DNA of 64,000 nucleotides, from contig OW051493.1 in the NCBI GenBank assembly GCA_932521035.1, positions 6,324,001 through 6,388,000 of the forward strand. Direction: 5' to 3'. The first letter of the stretch is position 1. Each line of letters opens with the position of its first letter. The DNA comes from Oscheius dolichura (taxonomy: Eukaryota > Nematoda > Chromadorea > Rhabditida > Rhabditidae). Below are positions 22,290-41,899 of the stretch, piece after piece. Under the pieces are notes generated by a model, which made no database searches, was not told where the DNA came from, and saw nothing but the letters and a program-made list of their open reading frames with translations. Position numbers and translations under genes: made by a program.

Positions 22290-24109
22290 ATGTACTGGTT
22301 CTCTCTGTTGATCCCCCTGGCCACGGGGGCCTACACCCCCGACCTTGTAGCGAACCTCCCGGGTCTCAACTTCATACCTACGTTCAACAGCTACTCCGGC
22401 TACCTCCGAGCCAGTTCGACGAAGATGTTCCACTACTGGTAGGGAAGGGAAGGGTGGGTGTCAAAGGTAACGGACAGGCTGACAGAGTCTATGAAGAGCC
22501 CCTCGTCCGATCCTCTTCTTCTCTGGCTCAACGGAGGGCCGGGGTGTTCGTCTGTTGGCGGTACCTCTCATCCGGGACAGCATCTTGCTCTATTTAGGTC
22601 TGATCGAGGAGCTGGGCCCCTTCAAGGTGTCCGACTTGGGCCAGACCGTCTATTTCAACCCCTACGCCTGGAATACGGTAGATCTCCTTTGTGTCCTCCC
22701 GATGTTTTATAGTTTTCGAATGTGATATTCTTGGAGTCCCCGGCAGGTGTCGGCTATTCTTATTCCACCGACGGCAATATAGCCACGAACGACGACGAGG
22801 TGGCCCTGAACAACTACAATGCCCTCGTGAGTCCGTCTTCCCCGGGGCGTACTCGTATTGCAGGTGGACTTCCTCGGGAAATTCCCTGAGTACAGGGGAC
22901 GAGACTTCTACATCACAGGTGAATCGTATGGCGGTGTTTATCTTCCAACTCTGGCCGAAAAACTCGTCGCAGACAAAGCCAACTTCCCCAATTTCAAGGT
23001 ATTCTCTCTTATGTGACTAATGGAAGACGAGACAGGGGATGGCCATCGGGAACGGGGCCTTGGACTTCCCCTCGAACTACCGAACCATGGTTCCCCTTTA
23101 TTATTTTCATGGTCTAGTTCGAGACGAGTAGGTCTGCCTGTCTCCAAAGACGCTCTCTAGGCTTTACATCACGATCCGGAACACGTGCTGCAATGGCAAT
23201 GTAGAGGTCTGCGACATCTTCGGCCTCTTCTCCGATCCCACCTGCCGGCCCATCATCCTCGAGGCCTTGGATGGAACCAACGACCTGGATCCATACAATC
23301 TGTACACCGCGTGCTATCTGCCTGAGGGCCTGAATGTCACCGGTAGTAAGAGGACCTTCATCGATAAAGCGTTGAGGCGGGCCGTCGGACTGCCGCCCCG
23401 GCCACCGCGACTGGCCACCAACGACACGGTTAGTTGTAGAGGGGAACACTGATTTCTCTCGTAGGCATTACCTCTATGTGCCCAAACAGGGAACACGGAG
23501 ACATACATGAACAGGGCCGACGTAAGGAAGGCACTCCACATCCCATCCTCCCTTCCCAGATGGACGGATTGCAGGTAGGGGAGAGGACGAGGGGGGCGAG
23601 AAATGGGGTTCAGTGACCCGGTCGAGCAGGCCTACGGGATCATCTACTTCAATGTGACACAGCAAATTGAGGATGTCAGCGCGGCAGGAGTCAAGGTGCC
23701 CTTCCTCCTCGGCCCGGTCAGGGTGTCTTTAGATACTGATCTACAACGGAGACGTCGATACCGTCTGTAACCATGTGATGAACGAGCAGTTCCTCTCGAA
23801 CCTCAACAGGACTATCGTGGTGAGACCATTCTTTTATCTTCTTCAAGGGAAATTGAAATACAGGGCAGGGAGCGGGTCAACGAGCCGTGGAGATATGCCC
23901 ACGAGACGCCCAACGTGGCCGGCTTTGCTCTACAGTACACTGGAAGTGAGTGGCTGCCTTGTCCCCTCGATCGATCCCTTACAGACATCGACTTTGTCAC
24001 CGTCAGGGGCAGTGGCCATTTCGTGCCGGAGGACAAGCCGCGAGAGGCCCTCCAGATGATCTACAACTGGATCCATGGCCAGGACTACTCCCTGCCCGTG
24101 CCTTTCTAG
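22290..24109 (+). CDS. Serine carboxypeptidase, cathepsin A type (peptidase S10)
   Basis: Cathepsin A-type enzymes remove C-terminal residues in lysosomes or after secretion. A signal peptide follows ATG 22290 ([17 protein letters not shown]). Hallmarks appear in order: [49 protein letters not shown], the catalytic serine in [28 protein letters not shown], the catalytic aspartate in [12 protein letters not shown], and the catalytic histidine in [18 protein letters not shown]. It stops at 24107-24109. Exons join through introns of about 33-40 nt. At 23695-23731 a 37-nt intron is preferred over a 16-nt alternative because it gives the family-like join VK/ILIYNGD. Full-length, with all three catalytic residues present. 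Confidence 0.92.
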
Positions 24110-27100
24110 CCATTTGTTACCAATGAGAATGTGGTCGTTGCCTCTGATTTGTCTCTAATCTCCATTAGAGTTTTCGTACACGATCTGGCTGCAAATAGTC
24201 CGCCACTGCCGCATTCCAGGCGCGTGCGGCCTGTCAACTCGGATTCGTGTTATGGCACACGTGGTCAGCCGGGCGGCCAGGCGAGACTCCCAGGCAGCCA
24301 GTACTGTAGCTGCTCTCCCTCCCCCTCTGCTTATCTCCCGTTTGTCGAACAAGCCGAGTAACGAAACCGGTCTAGGCGGATGACGTACCTCGTCCCTCGG
24401 CCCGTTGTCTTTGCCCTCGTGGAATTCCAATCAAATGACCCAGTGCTTTCTCCCTGCAAGACTAGTTACCGTATTAGGGCAACTATTTTGGGTCTGTGGA
24501 ACAGCTTGTTAGTAATTGGAGACGCATGGGAAACACGCGCCAGTCTGTCTAATTAGCTCCCTTTCGGGTCAGTGGCCGGACAGACAAACGAAATTGTCCA
24601 AAGAGCTGAGATCGCCCTCCGAGGACTCTGTTGCCCTTCGGTGGATACGGTAGAAACAATTGGGCATCGCGGGGATGTTCCCTTCTGAAGAAGAAGCTGG
24701 TCTGAGCAACCGCGAGACCTCGAGCTACACATCCTGTCCCCTATGAGATGGTTCCTCCTCGAAGCTAAAAACAGCGACGGGTCGCTGTCAACTGTTCACA
24801 AAACAGATTACTCGGTCACTAAATAAATGTGGCACAATATGGACTTCGACGTCGAGAGAACAAAGTCTCGGAAGGGTGCCTGCCTATCCGGGCAGACACT
24901 CCCTCCCGGCTCGATCTCCTAATTAGGGACAGGACCCCTCTGATCCCCATCGTCAGTTCCTTGTTGTAGCGAGTGTTAGGACTGCGCCAGAGCGCGTCAC
25001 ACGTTTTCGCTTATTGGATTGATCGTGTTAAAACCGCGCCCAGTTCGCAATTACTGTAGCTGCACGTGCACAGACATTTTTTCACTTTTTATTGTTAAAT
25101 AAAGAAGGGAATAAGGTCGGCCGGCAGAGGGAAGTGGTTGGAATTGTGCCGTATTTATAGAGAGAAGATATACCCTCGGTCAAGTGCGCGTACTCCCTCC
25201 TCGGGGAAAAGAGACAAGCCGTTTCCTCGTCCTGGCTCGTCGGGTTGACCCGCGTTCCAGGTGATAACAGAATTATGTCGTCACAGAAGAAATTCTTCGG
25301 CCAATCAGCCTCGCCCACAGAACAGCCAACATCTTCTGTGGTCGAAATGATCTGAATCGACAGATCAAGCACCGATCAGCCCGGGTTCCCTCTCTGGATA
25401 TCCCATCAACCAATCAAGCTGACAGTAACCACGAGATCTACTTTTTATCCTCCTTACGATAAGATCTTCGACTGTCTGAGTTCGACCGCTGTGGGTCTCC
25501 TGAATTCTAGCGGCTGTCGTATTGGTTAGCACCCCCTTAAAGAACCTTTATGTCCTCCTGAACGAAAGCATTGGGTTCGCATCTTGTGAACTTGTGAAAC
25601 TCAGCGATGGACTGCAAATGGGTGGAAAAGCAAGGGAAACGAACCTGGAGACGGAGAGACTAACAAGGGATTTTTAAAAACAACAACAAAAAGAACGTTT
25701 TTTTGAGACTCTGGTGATAGGAGTGTGGATTATTTGATGAGACAGCGAAGCCATCGGAGAGGCCTCGTGTGCCATCTCTTCTTAGTCTAAGAATCTTAGA
25801 GGCCCTCCTCCCTCGCTGCTGTCCCTTGTTTGGTTGTTTCCCAGTCGAATTTGTTTGTATCTGTTGTCGGCTATCCTCCTCAACCCTAATCGATTAACGT
25901 TCGAACACTGACGACCAGAAGTCTTCCCAAAAATCATACCATCTGCTGACCACCCGTATAAATAGCAGTTTGTAGTCAACAAATAGAACTCCTCCTATTC
26001 CGAGTGTCTACAAGGACGAGACCCACCCAGATGTATACTTTCCCGAACAAGAGACCTCTAACAGGGATTAGGTGTTGTTCTCCCCCTTGCAGGTAATGGC
26101 ATTGCCCTCGTCCGGCACCTAGCAGGGAGGAAGAGGCTCCTCCATCTGCAGCCTCGCCACGGCGTGTCCTTACCTTTGGCCGACCACCAACTTCCTGATG
26201 TCCCTCCTCTCCTATGTAACACATTCTTCGGTCACCGTTTTCCAACAACAAACAACCCCAAACCGAAAAGAAACAAACAGCTCATAACAGTCTCGGCTAA
26301 ATGGAGAGAGGTCAGTCGGCTTGGCGCCCGCACGTGGCGTCCGGATAAAAATAGACGGAGAAACTTGTTTCTGGTGGGAACGCGACAGAGGGGGAAGACC
26401 TGCAGAAGGTGTTTGATCGATTGGAGGAACCTCTTTTGGAAGCAGGGGGGACGGAACAGACCGAACCCAACCTGTACCCAGACACCGGTACACACACCGA
26501 CACATAAACAGTCGGGATCTGTCCAAACAGACGACACATTCTACTCGCCGACAAGGTCGGATGACATTTGGATGGTTTTAGAGACAGCAAAAGAAAGAAA
26601 GGATCGGCCGGCTGTGTCCTCTGCCTGGCCGCCCGTCTGCCCAACATGTTCCAATTCGACGCTTTGCTTTCTGTTGTCTTCTCCGTCTAAAATTAGAATG
26701 ATTTCATCGTCCCCGCTCATTCGAGGTGGCACAGCTTCTCTCCATCGTTTGAACCTGTTCGACAGATCTCTGCAGGTCGCTTTCCCACGGGTCAAAACAG
26801 TCGCTCTCTGTGACGTGGCCGCTGTCGTCCTCTGATCAGGCGAATCTCTCCCCCTCGGGGCAACAGGGGGTGCGGTCCGTCGAGGGGCACAATGGCAAAC
26901 TGTAAAAGGTCGTTTTGTGGCTGTGTGAAGCTGGTCAACTACAGACAAACAATGCACATTCCACGAATGGGTGCATCTCTTCCAGTTCTCCTCCCTAATG
27001 GCCAAAAAATGTCATAACACCACTATTTTGGAGACAAGGAAGAGGAGGCAGACCCTACGATGAAATATGACCAGTTCAGGTGGGGCCACCCCGAGGAATG

Positions 27101-30100
27101 CTAGCCGATGTGTCACCTCCTCCGGGTACAGACCCTGTTTATACAGAACCTCGTGGGGAGACCTAGATGCTCCATCTCAACCAAACAGATAAGTGAGAGT
27201 CTGGCGGAGGCCCGTCGTGTGCCGTCCTTCGCCTTTGACCGTGGAACATTTCGCTCCCTGTGACTGGTCATTGAGCCTTGTGTCGTCTTTTCGCCTAATT
27301 TCCTCGTGTTCTAAACCCAAATTAACTGATCTGTTGGTAATTCGCGTGTGGAATGCGTGACCCGCGGCAGCTTCATCAGTCACAACGGACGGGGAACAGG
27401 TTGGCGCCTCTCCCAAAATAGGCGGCTACTTCTCGCCTTCAAATCTGACCTGTTACCCGGATTCCGAGTCTATCCTAACCCGTTTTTGTTTGCCATGGCC
27501 CTATGACCACGGTTATTTCGTCAACTCCAGCAGCTGTCATCAATGGTCTAATTCTGGTAGTTCTCTCCTTCCAAATAGAACTATACCCCCCTCTTCTGTT
27601 GATGTCGGTGACGTTTCCCCTTCGGCGACATGCCTAATTTTAGAGGAGATCGGTTCAGGAGGGAGGAACCCTGTTTCTGCCGAGAGTACTGCGCTGTCCC
27701 GGCAGAACATAAGGGGCGGGATCCATGTACTTTCCGAAGACACTATTTTTAACCTGCAGTTTTTAGTTGTTTTCTGTTCTCGCCTCATATTTCAAAAGAA
27801 CGGATATTTCTAGGAAATTATCACTGACTGGAATGTCAACTGGAGGACACGCGGGAGACACGTCTCCTCCCTTAGGGATCCACGGGGAAGTGTAGAGTGT
27901 TTCGATTGTCTCTGACCCCGATGTGTTTAGTGTTTTCTTTCGGGGAAAATTGTTTGTCCTCCCATGTGATTTGTCAAGTTATCATCCCAGACAGGCGAGT
28001 CCGTATGTCCACCCCCCATCCCGGATGAGTCTCGTCCTCCCGGGTGAACATCTCCCATTCAAAACAAACGGGGATAATCGACAAGAGAGATGATCTAATT
28101 TGGACTGTTTATGGCAGGAAAGGAAAGTGGGCGAGGGAGGATCTCGAGCGAGAAAGAAAGAAGAAGAAGGAATGAGTGAAAATGGTTTTATTAGTCGACG
28201 TCGAGAACTAGCGAAGAGATCATCGTGGTGTGGTGGAGGTAAAGCTTCAGGTACCCATCATGAGGCGAGAATAAATAGCTTTGTTGAGAAGTAAAGTGAG
28301 AAGACTTCGGCCCGTAAACAGCTTCATCATTCAATCAGAAACACACGGCCATCCTGTCGTGGCCCGTGTGGACTCCGTAGCGGAGGCGGGGAATATTAAC
28401 TCCGTAGCGGAGGAGAGGAATATCCATTCCATAGCTTAATACAAATCGGCACAGTCGTCCAATGAGAATCGCCAAGGTGGAAGACATGTAGCCATGTAGT
28501 CACAGAGGTTTTGGGTGGGGTCCTCGGCTGCCCGCCCCCCTTAAATACTAAGGCGCGGCCCGAGTGGAGGGGGCGGCGCCTCGGGTGTGGCTGAGGCAAC
28601 TGTAGAGCAGATTCCTCAGCCCGGCATATCCGATAACCTCCGGAAGCCCGGCCAAAGAAGTACGTCACGGCGAACGGCCAGTTGCGTCAACTCGGCCCCG
28701 CATTTCAAGAAGTTCAAGGTATTTTCAGGCTGAGATTAGGTTTCTCAAGTGCACCAGCCGATGCTGCTGTTGCAGTTGCCGGGAGGATCTCTTCCCGGAA
28801 ACGAATTCCAACGGGAGGCACGAGGAGGAGGAGGACGGCCACGACCGTCACATGCTACACGTCATGAAGAGGAGTCTCATAACTGTCGAGACTCTCGAAA
28901 ACACACTATATATGGCAGGCACTGATGGCAATGAGACAGGCAAGACAACACAAACAGCCACAGGCTAAACGGGACTGGCAGGGACAAGATCCAGGAGGAT
29001 AGGGATTCCGCGGGAGCCAGACGGCAGATACGCCTACACTCAGCGTGAAACTTTTGGTTCTTTTACAGGCTGTACAAACAGCGGTAGCATTGTTGTATAA
29101 TAGGTGATGCTTCTTGGGTTGCTGTAGTCCGGTGTCGCTAGGGCAGCAATGGGTATGGCCCTCTCGGATGCACCTCGGTGCCTTTCAAGGATAGCCGACT
29201 ACGGTATGGGGGCTCAAGGCTACCGTATGCCGGCTTCGAAGTTTCGTGTGTTTTTTCGCATTCTTTTGCCGAAACTTGATCTCGAGAGCCGCACCCATAT
29301 CACCTCAGTTCGGCTTTTTTACCTCGCGCGGTCGATCCCCTATTTTTCTGCACTTAGCGGTCCTCCTCAGCGACCTCGTCTGTACATTAGGCCACCGCCA
29401 CACCCTCCTTCGTCCTAACATGATCACCGACGAACAACGCCCTCGAAAATGCAGAAAGCACAGCTGCTGATCCGGCAGACGACGAACGAGGGGGGCCTCC
29501 TGGGGAACATGACCCGGGGTGACGTTGACCCCTTTGATAACGGGCCTACTCCCGCGTATTCCTCACAGTGTGACTGATTAAAAAGTTCGTCATGGAGGGT
29601 TTACGTGTCCAGATGACAAAATGTGTTGTTTGTATTGGCAGTCCGGGTCCTGCTCGGCGACCATCGACCCGGACCCTAACTAGCCTATTTCTAGGCCTGA
29701 TTAGCTCCTTCCCGGAAGCGAGACTGACGTCCGAACTTTGAATCATCCTCCCAGCGACCCGGAATTGTAATTCTGAGAAGCGGTCCTCTTCTAATCGGGC
29801 CAAGCTCCGTCGGTATGCAGGCGAGGAGGATATTTTTTATTTTCTGGTAAATATAGACAAAAAATGATTGAGCTCTGGGTCCGGTGTGTCTCCCCTCTCT
29901 CACCTCTTTTACCTATTTCCAACTCATTTGAATCTTCTCTGGAGGCACCGGGCCTGGAATGAGGATCCTTCCCCCATGTGTCTCGCAGTGAAACGGGGAT
30001 TTGCGTCAGAGATTTACGGAAATCAAAGCATCGACAAGACAAACTTTTCAGGGGGCATGGGAGACTACAGTCATCACGCCTCGAGACGAGAAGAATCCTC

Positions 30101-31209
30101 GGAATGTGGCCTGACATCATCTGATTATTACCACGGAAATTCAGGGACTCGAATTATTTTAAGAATTTCCGGGGGATTCGTATTTTAGAGGGAAGACATG
30201 GGGATGATTGATAAGAGAAGAAGGAGTCCACGGCATTCCTGCGGTCAAGGGGGAACCCACGCAAATGCTATAGCCGAGGAGAAAATAGCAGCTGGCCGGA
30301 TAATAATAGCTGGCTCGGTGCGGATGAACCGGGGGCATCTCTGCTTCTTGTCTGAGGAGGAGATCGCGGTAGAAAAGGAGTAGAATGGAACCGTTGAGGG
30401 AGAGGTCCTGTGGCAGAGGAATAGACTGCCACCATCTGCTACTGACGTCTCCGCTACTAGCTCTTCTGAAGATGTAACGAGAAATTAAAAAGAGGGTATT
30501 TCTGTTTCTTGTTGAAAACTAATGGAGAGAGTAGAGTGCGCTATCGTTCTCGTGGATCAGACAATAATATGGTCTCCTTTCTCTATTCCAGGAAGTCACA
30601 GGCCTTCTATCCGGCAGACATGAGATCAGGAACAGAGTCATACTCGTCCATTGAGAACGGGTTGATCTCCCCCGGGGTGTCCCAGAAAAGTTCGCTGACC
30701 CTCCCACCTTGTTGTCTACTCGAGTTGCCCCCTAACCATATGTTTGCTTCTTCTGAACATTCCTTCACCCACACTTTCGCCTTTCTCAAGTCACATCCAA
30801 ATCCACCGTCTGCCGTCCAAAATAGTAGCCGTAATATGCGAACTGTTAGTCATCGTGATTTGTGTCTTTCTTCTACAAAGGGGGATTCTGGTCATTGGTG
30901 AGACAGTTCAAACCCGCACCGTCTGTTTGTGTCAATTGTGCGAAGAGAACTCCCCCACAACTTTACTCACCCTTCCGGGGATTTCTATTCCTGGCTTTTC
31001 AGATGTTTCTTGCTTCTTTGGGAGACGGCGTTGATCTGTTTTACGTCACGGGTTGCGGGTTCGCCGAGATGGGGCCGCGTTGCAGCGTTTGCCAAATCGA
31101 GCTGACAGTCCGTTTCTAACTGATGTACAACGCGGCGCGAGAGCGAAGGTCGACAAACAGGCGATACAGAGTAAAGTTTACTGGATTTCATCTTTTGTTT
31201 CTTCGACGA
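24110..31209. other. About 7 kb with no recognised gene
   Basis: This is the largest gene-poor stretch of the window and is GC-moderate. I see no membrane, enzymatic or regulatory domain in any frame. Several overlapping open frames at 26.1-27.0 kb occur on both strands at once and look fortuitous. Possible signals are a TATA-like TATAAATAG at about 25960 on the plus strand, a duplicated 27-bp unit at 28372-28425, a cysteine-bearing open frame at 28730-28968, and a hydrophobic frame (KIVAVICELLVIVICVFLL) at about 30808-30864. These could be exons of a fast-evolving gene, a noncoding RNA, or distal control elements. Confidence 0.4.
28372..28425. repeat. Two-copy 27-bp repeat with palindromic core
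   Basis: ACTCCGTAGCGGAGG occurs at 28372 and again at 28399, followed each time by a GAATAT-containing extension. The core CTCCG-TAG-CGGAG is itself a palindrome with a 5-bp stem. Confidence 0.6.
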
Positions 31210-31563
31210 CTAGACGTCGGCCGTCTCGGCACTCTGCTCCACTGCTCCTCCTTCCGGCCACTCTTCTTCCTCCTCCTCCGCGCAGCTCTTCCGTCGGCCG
31301 CCGTCCCAGTAGGGCCAGTCCAACTGTCCCGTGCAGTGGTAGTAGAGGACGACGGCTACCACGCCACTGCAGGAGAGGGCTATGTAGACGGCCATCCAAA
31401 TCCAGCGGAGTGCGGCTCTTTCGTTCGTCGAGGCGTCTGCTTCGTCGTTTTTTAATCTACCGGTGGTTAGATAGAGGACGAGGGAGACGAGAAAAAAGAC
31501 GACGATGAGAACAACCGTCAGGCCGGGGAACTTGGACATCGCTTTGGAAAATGCAAGGATCAA
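31210..31563 (-). CDS. Small two-pass membrane protein, unrecognised
   Basis: A single-exon frame of 117 residues from ATG 31563, or 109 from the in-frame ATG 31539 (MSKFPGLTVV). It has two clear hydrophobic helices: LTVVLIVVFFLVSLVLYLTT near the N-terminus and WIWMAVYIALSCSGVVAVVL in the middle. They are separated by a short polar loop rich in Asp, Glu and Arg. The tail has LDWPYWDGGRRKSC and then a run of Glu. Hydrophobicity and charge pattern support a real protein. I do not recognise the family. It is divergent from the UGT gene, about 185 bp away. Confidence 0.6.
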   Translation of the reverse strand: MILAFSKAMSKFPGLTVVLIVVFFLVSLVLYLTTGRLKNDEADASTNERAALRWIWMAVYIALSCSGVVAVVLYYHCTGQLDWPYWDGGRRKSCAEEEEEEWPEGGAVEQSAETADV

Positions 31564-31747
31564 GGACTTATGCGAAGTCTAGACCCCTGCCGGGGAAGAG
31601 TGGAGTTCGTATTGTCACCGCCGGTGCCCTAACAGTCCCCGCTTATCTGTAATCTCGCCGTGTTTATCTGCGTCCCCCGGTTTTTTGTTCCTCCTTATCT
31701 CGTGTTTATTATGTTTTATTTTGACCCCATTTCTCTGCCACTCTTCG

Positions 31748-33761
31748 ATGTTTTGGGTACTTTGTCTTCTCATTTCAACCGTTTCCTGTTCAAATATTCT
31801 GGTATGGAATCCCGCCATAGGGCAGAGCCATGTGAACTTCCTTGGAAACATCGCCGACCTCCTGGCTGAGGACGGTCACAGTGTGGTAAGCAGTGTCTTC
31901 TCCGTCTTCCATTCCAACTTCAGACGGCCGTCTCCCCCATAGAAGACGAGACACTGACTCCGTTTGAGTGTAGATGCCACCCCTCCATCAGGAAGATCAT
32001 CTACCGGTCACCTCTCCAAAATACGGGGGCGATAGCCCAGATGAGGTGAGAGGGCAGGGAACGGTATCAATAAAAAGGGCACAGCATAAAGACGACCGAG
32101 TTTTGGAGTCGGCCATTCTCGAGAAATACCTGGGATGCTTAGACGACTGCCCGCTTCAAAGAAGCTACCCTGTTGACCTACAAAGGTGAGGGAGGAGGAG
32201 TTTGGCTGAAGGCCTCTTCCAGCTCTGCTCAGAGACGAGGAATTCCTCCAGTCGCTGAGAGACTCCCGCTTTGATCTGGCCGTCTCCGAGATGTACAACC
32301 TGGCAGATATCGGTCTTTTCGAGGTTATTTCGGCCGAGGCTTCTCATCTTTTCTAGCTATTGGGAATCAAGATATGGAGGATCGGCGCTGCACTCGGAGC
32401 CGTCTCTCACTTCTCAGAACTGACGGGGCTGCCCCATTTCCCCAGTTTTATACCCTGTAAATCAGTCAGCCGTACCCTTTATTTTCTTTCTCTACAGCAT
32501 GGGTGACAATATACGACGAGCGGATGAGCTTCTTGGAACGGCTGCACACCTTCTTCCTCCACCTCTTTTCCAAGCGAGACGATGTCACTGACCGACGGAC
32601 CTACCATCCCCTCTTCCGTGAGATCTATCCCGACTTCCCGGACCTTTTAGACGTGATGAGAGTGGGTTTCTTGACAGAGTTTCGCTGACTAACAGTGGTC
32701 GGTCACCAGGGAGACATTTCCAGAAACAAGTGGGGATAGTGCTGAGCAATGTCAATGAGTTTACCGAGTCGCCGCGTCCCACGACAAACATGATTCAATA
32801 CGTGGGCGGGTCGAATGTTCAGAAACCTAAACCATTGTCACCGGTAAGTGGGGACAACTGAGGCAACCGGGGGTTTAGGAAATGAACCGGCTGATGGACC
32901 AAAGGCCGCAGACTGTGCTCATCTCACTGGGGACATTCATCCAATCGTGCCGGATGCCGGGCCACTTGAAAGAAGGTTGGAGAATTAACTGTTGAAATAG
33001 GCCCCCTTCAGAGATCCTCTCGGCCTTTGACGACTTCCCCAATGTGACTTTTATCTGGAAGTATGAGCACTGTGACAACGACACCACGGACTTCTCCCGC
33101 CATCCGAATGTCCTCCCAAGGGAGTGGATCCCCCAGAATGACCTTCTCGGTGAGGGTGATCATCCATAAGAGATCTCTCTAGGTGATCCGCGTCTCGCCG
33201 CCTTCATAACCCACGCCGGCATGAACTCCATGTTAGAGCTGGCCTCCCACGGCAAACCAGCCATTACCATTCCCGTCTTTGCCGACCAATACGTCAATGC
33301 CAAGAACTCGAGTCAGTTCTGTCGTTACTGTATTCAAAGGGCATTTTCAGTGAGGAGGGGGCTTTCCCTTTTAATAGAACGAACCAATATCTCCAAGGAG
33401 ACGCTGTCCGCCGCCCTGAAGGAGATCCTCTCGCCTAATAGGTAGGGTGGCCGTGAACAGGGAAGGAGAGAATATTCAGTGAAATAGCCAGGAATACGAG
33501 GAGAGTAGCCGAGGCGCTGACTGGAAGAGATGAGAAGTACAGACGGGCCATCCAGAAGTGGGGACGACTGCGACTGGCAAATTCGATCACTTGGCCCTAC
33601 CCACGGGCCATCTGAACCTTCTCCATCTATACCCCATCGACTGTATTTTATTCGTTTATGCCGTTCTAGGAGCGGGTCTCTATCTTTCTCTCAAGGCATT
33701 GCCCTTCATTTTTAGTCTTTCAGTGTCCAAAATTCGCATGGTAAAAGAAAAAGCATTGTGA
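31748..33761 (+). CDS. UDP-glycosyltransferase (UGT, GT1 family)
   Basis: UGTs conjugate lipophilic compounds with sugars from UDP-sugars on the lumenal side of the ER. A signal peptide follows ATG 31748 (MFWVLCLLISTVSCSN), then ILVWNPAIGQSHVNFLGNIA, the usual N-terminal beta strand and helix. The middle has LLGIKIWRIGAALGAVSHFS. The C-terminal half carries VLISLGTFIQSCRMPGHLKE, VTFIWKYEHCDND, the signature region ending WIPQNDLLGDPRLAAFITHA followed by GMNSMLELASHGKPA, and PVFADQYVNA. A C-terminal membrane helix (CILFVYAVLGAGLYLSL) is followed by a short tail ending KEKAL, a KxKxx-type ER retrieval signal. An alternative upstream in-frame ATG exists at 31685. The acceptor sugar and aglycone are unknown. 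Confidence 0.9.
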
Positions 33762-33771
33762 TAATTCTATT

Positions 33772-33795
33772 AATAAATATATACAATTGTTTATT
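33772..33795. terminator. Poly(A) signals for UGT and glucosidase A on opposite strands
   Basis: AATAAA on the plus strand at 33772-33777 and on the minus strand at 33790-33795 (TTTATT), between convergent stops 47 bp apart. Confidence 0.6.
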
Positions 33796-33808
33796 TGACC
33801 TTCTAGCT

Positions 33809-37261
<3,453 letters not shown>

Positions 37262-37498
37262 TCTGAACAGGCTAATAGTAATAATTGGAGGGGGACAAGG
37301 GTGATCAGTGAAGGATGGAGTCTCTCAAGAAGGAGAGGAGAATGAAGGCGCTAAAGATCGGAGTCTGGAGATAAGCGAGAAATTCGGGAAAGATGAAGGT
37401 GAACCGAATGGTCGGAGAATGGGGACTCTATGGGGGAAACAGCTCTTATCAGCAAATGGCACATGTTCGGATATCTTTATTTGTACACGATATGTCAT

Positions 37499-40900
<3,402 letters not shown>

Positions 40901-41899
40901 ATTACTGAAAGTAACCTTGTTCAGAATGAGCCAAGCGGGGTGTAAGAATGCGGTGAGGCTGACAAACTCCAAAAAGGGCGACGTCCTATCAGGGCCCGGT
41001 AGCCTTATCTCAAAGGGAAGCGGCATGGCGCGGAGATGATGTCCACGGGGCATGGGTTGACCGAACGGGCAGCTGTTTGTGCGAGGGAGAATCAATGTCG
41101 CCAACCTCAAATAATACCCGCTCCCAGATAAAATCCCTCTGTTTTTAACTCTGAGAAAACGTCTCGACTGTTATATGACATGGGACAAGAGCCGTTATCA
41201 GCCGAGAGGAGGAATGTCGCGAAAGAGCAGTCAAAAAACAACCAAAGGGTGCAGAGATCAGGCATAATGAAACAGAAGACAAAGGACGAGAGCCTTTTGA
41301 AGAGGCCCGAACAGACCATCTGATCATGGAAGGGGGTCAGACCGAAACAAAGCACACGAGGAGCAGAAGACCATCTCGACGAGCAAGGGGACAGGTGAAC
41401 AGGGTGAGAACAATTCGTGTCTCGGATGGAGACGCTGGAAAACAACAGTTTTCCTGTACTTGTTGAGAATGGACGAAGCTGTTCGGTACTAGGGCAAAAT
41501 ATGTGGGCAGGTGCTTGTTCAACTTCATTTTTGGGCAGAGAAGGACGAGAAGAGCCCCTCGGAGGGAGATGTCCGCAGCTGTAGACGGGAAAAGGAGCCC
41601 TGTGGTTTAGAACATTTTTGGCTGTAACGAGACTGCGGTTCCATTATTCAGAGCAATTGAATAAGCCGCCACCTCCAATAATAGAAACTTGTGTTTCCCT
41701 CGACTTTAGGTGGCAAACAGAAGAGAGGTACAAGTTTATTATGGAGTAGAATATGTTGATAAGTAAGTGCGTATAAGGTAAGAGAGGGGAGCGACCGGGT
41801 CGTTGAGCAGGAAAACGATATAAGTGAAGGCTGATCAGGCGCGAGTTGACGTCGTCCTGGGGAGAAGCAACTGGCGGCTGCGGGTACGGCAAGGGCTGG
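40901..41899. other. Spacer between glucosidase B start and the next gene end
   Basis: No coding frame is supported. The ACTTTCAG acceptor for glucosidase B lies at its left edge. The rest shows only short overlapping open frames without recognisable content. Confidence 0.45.

Noticed and set aside
23716..23731. A 16-nt intron in the carboxypeptidase gene
   Set aside because: Frame allows it, but a 37-nt intron at 23695-23731 gives a better match to the family around the catalytic aspartate.
26164..27005. Long open frames on both strands (up to 223 codons)
   Set aside because: Several frames on both strands are open at once, with low-complexity composition, no domain and no splice or poly(A) context. 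Treated as chance.
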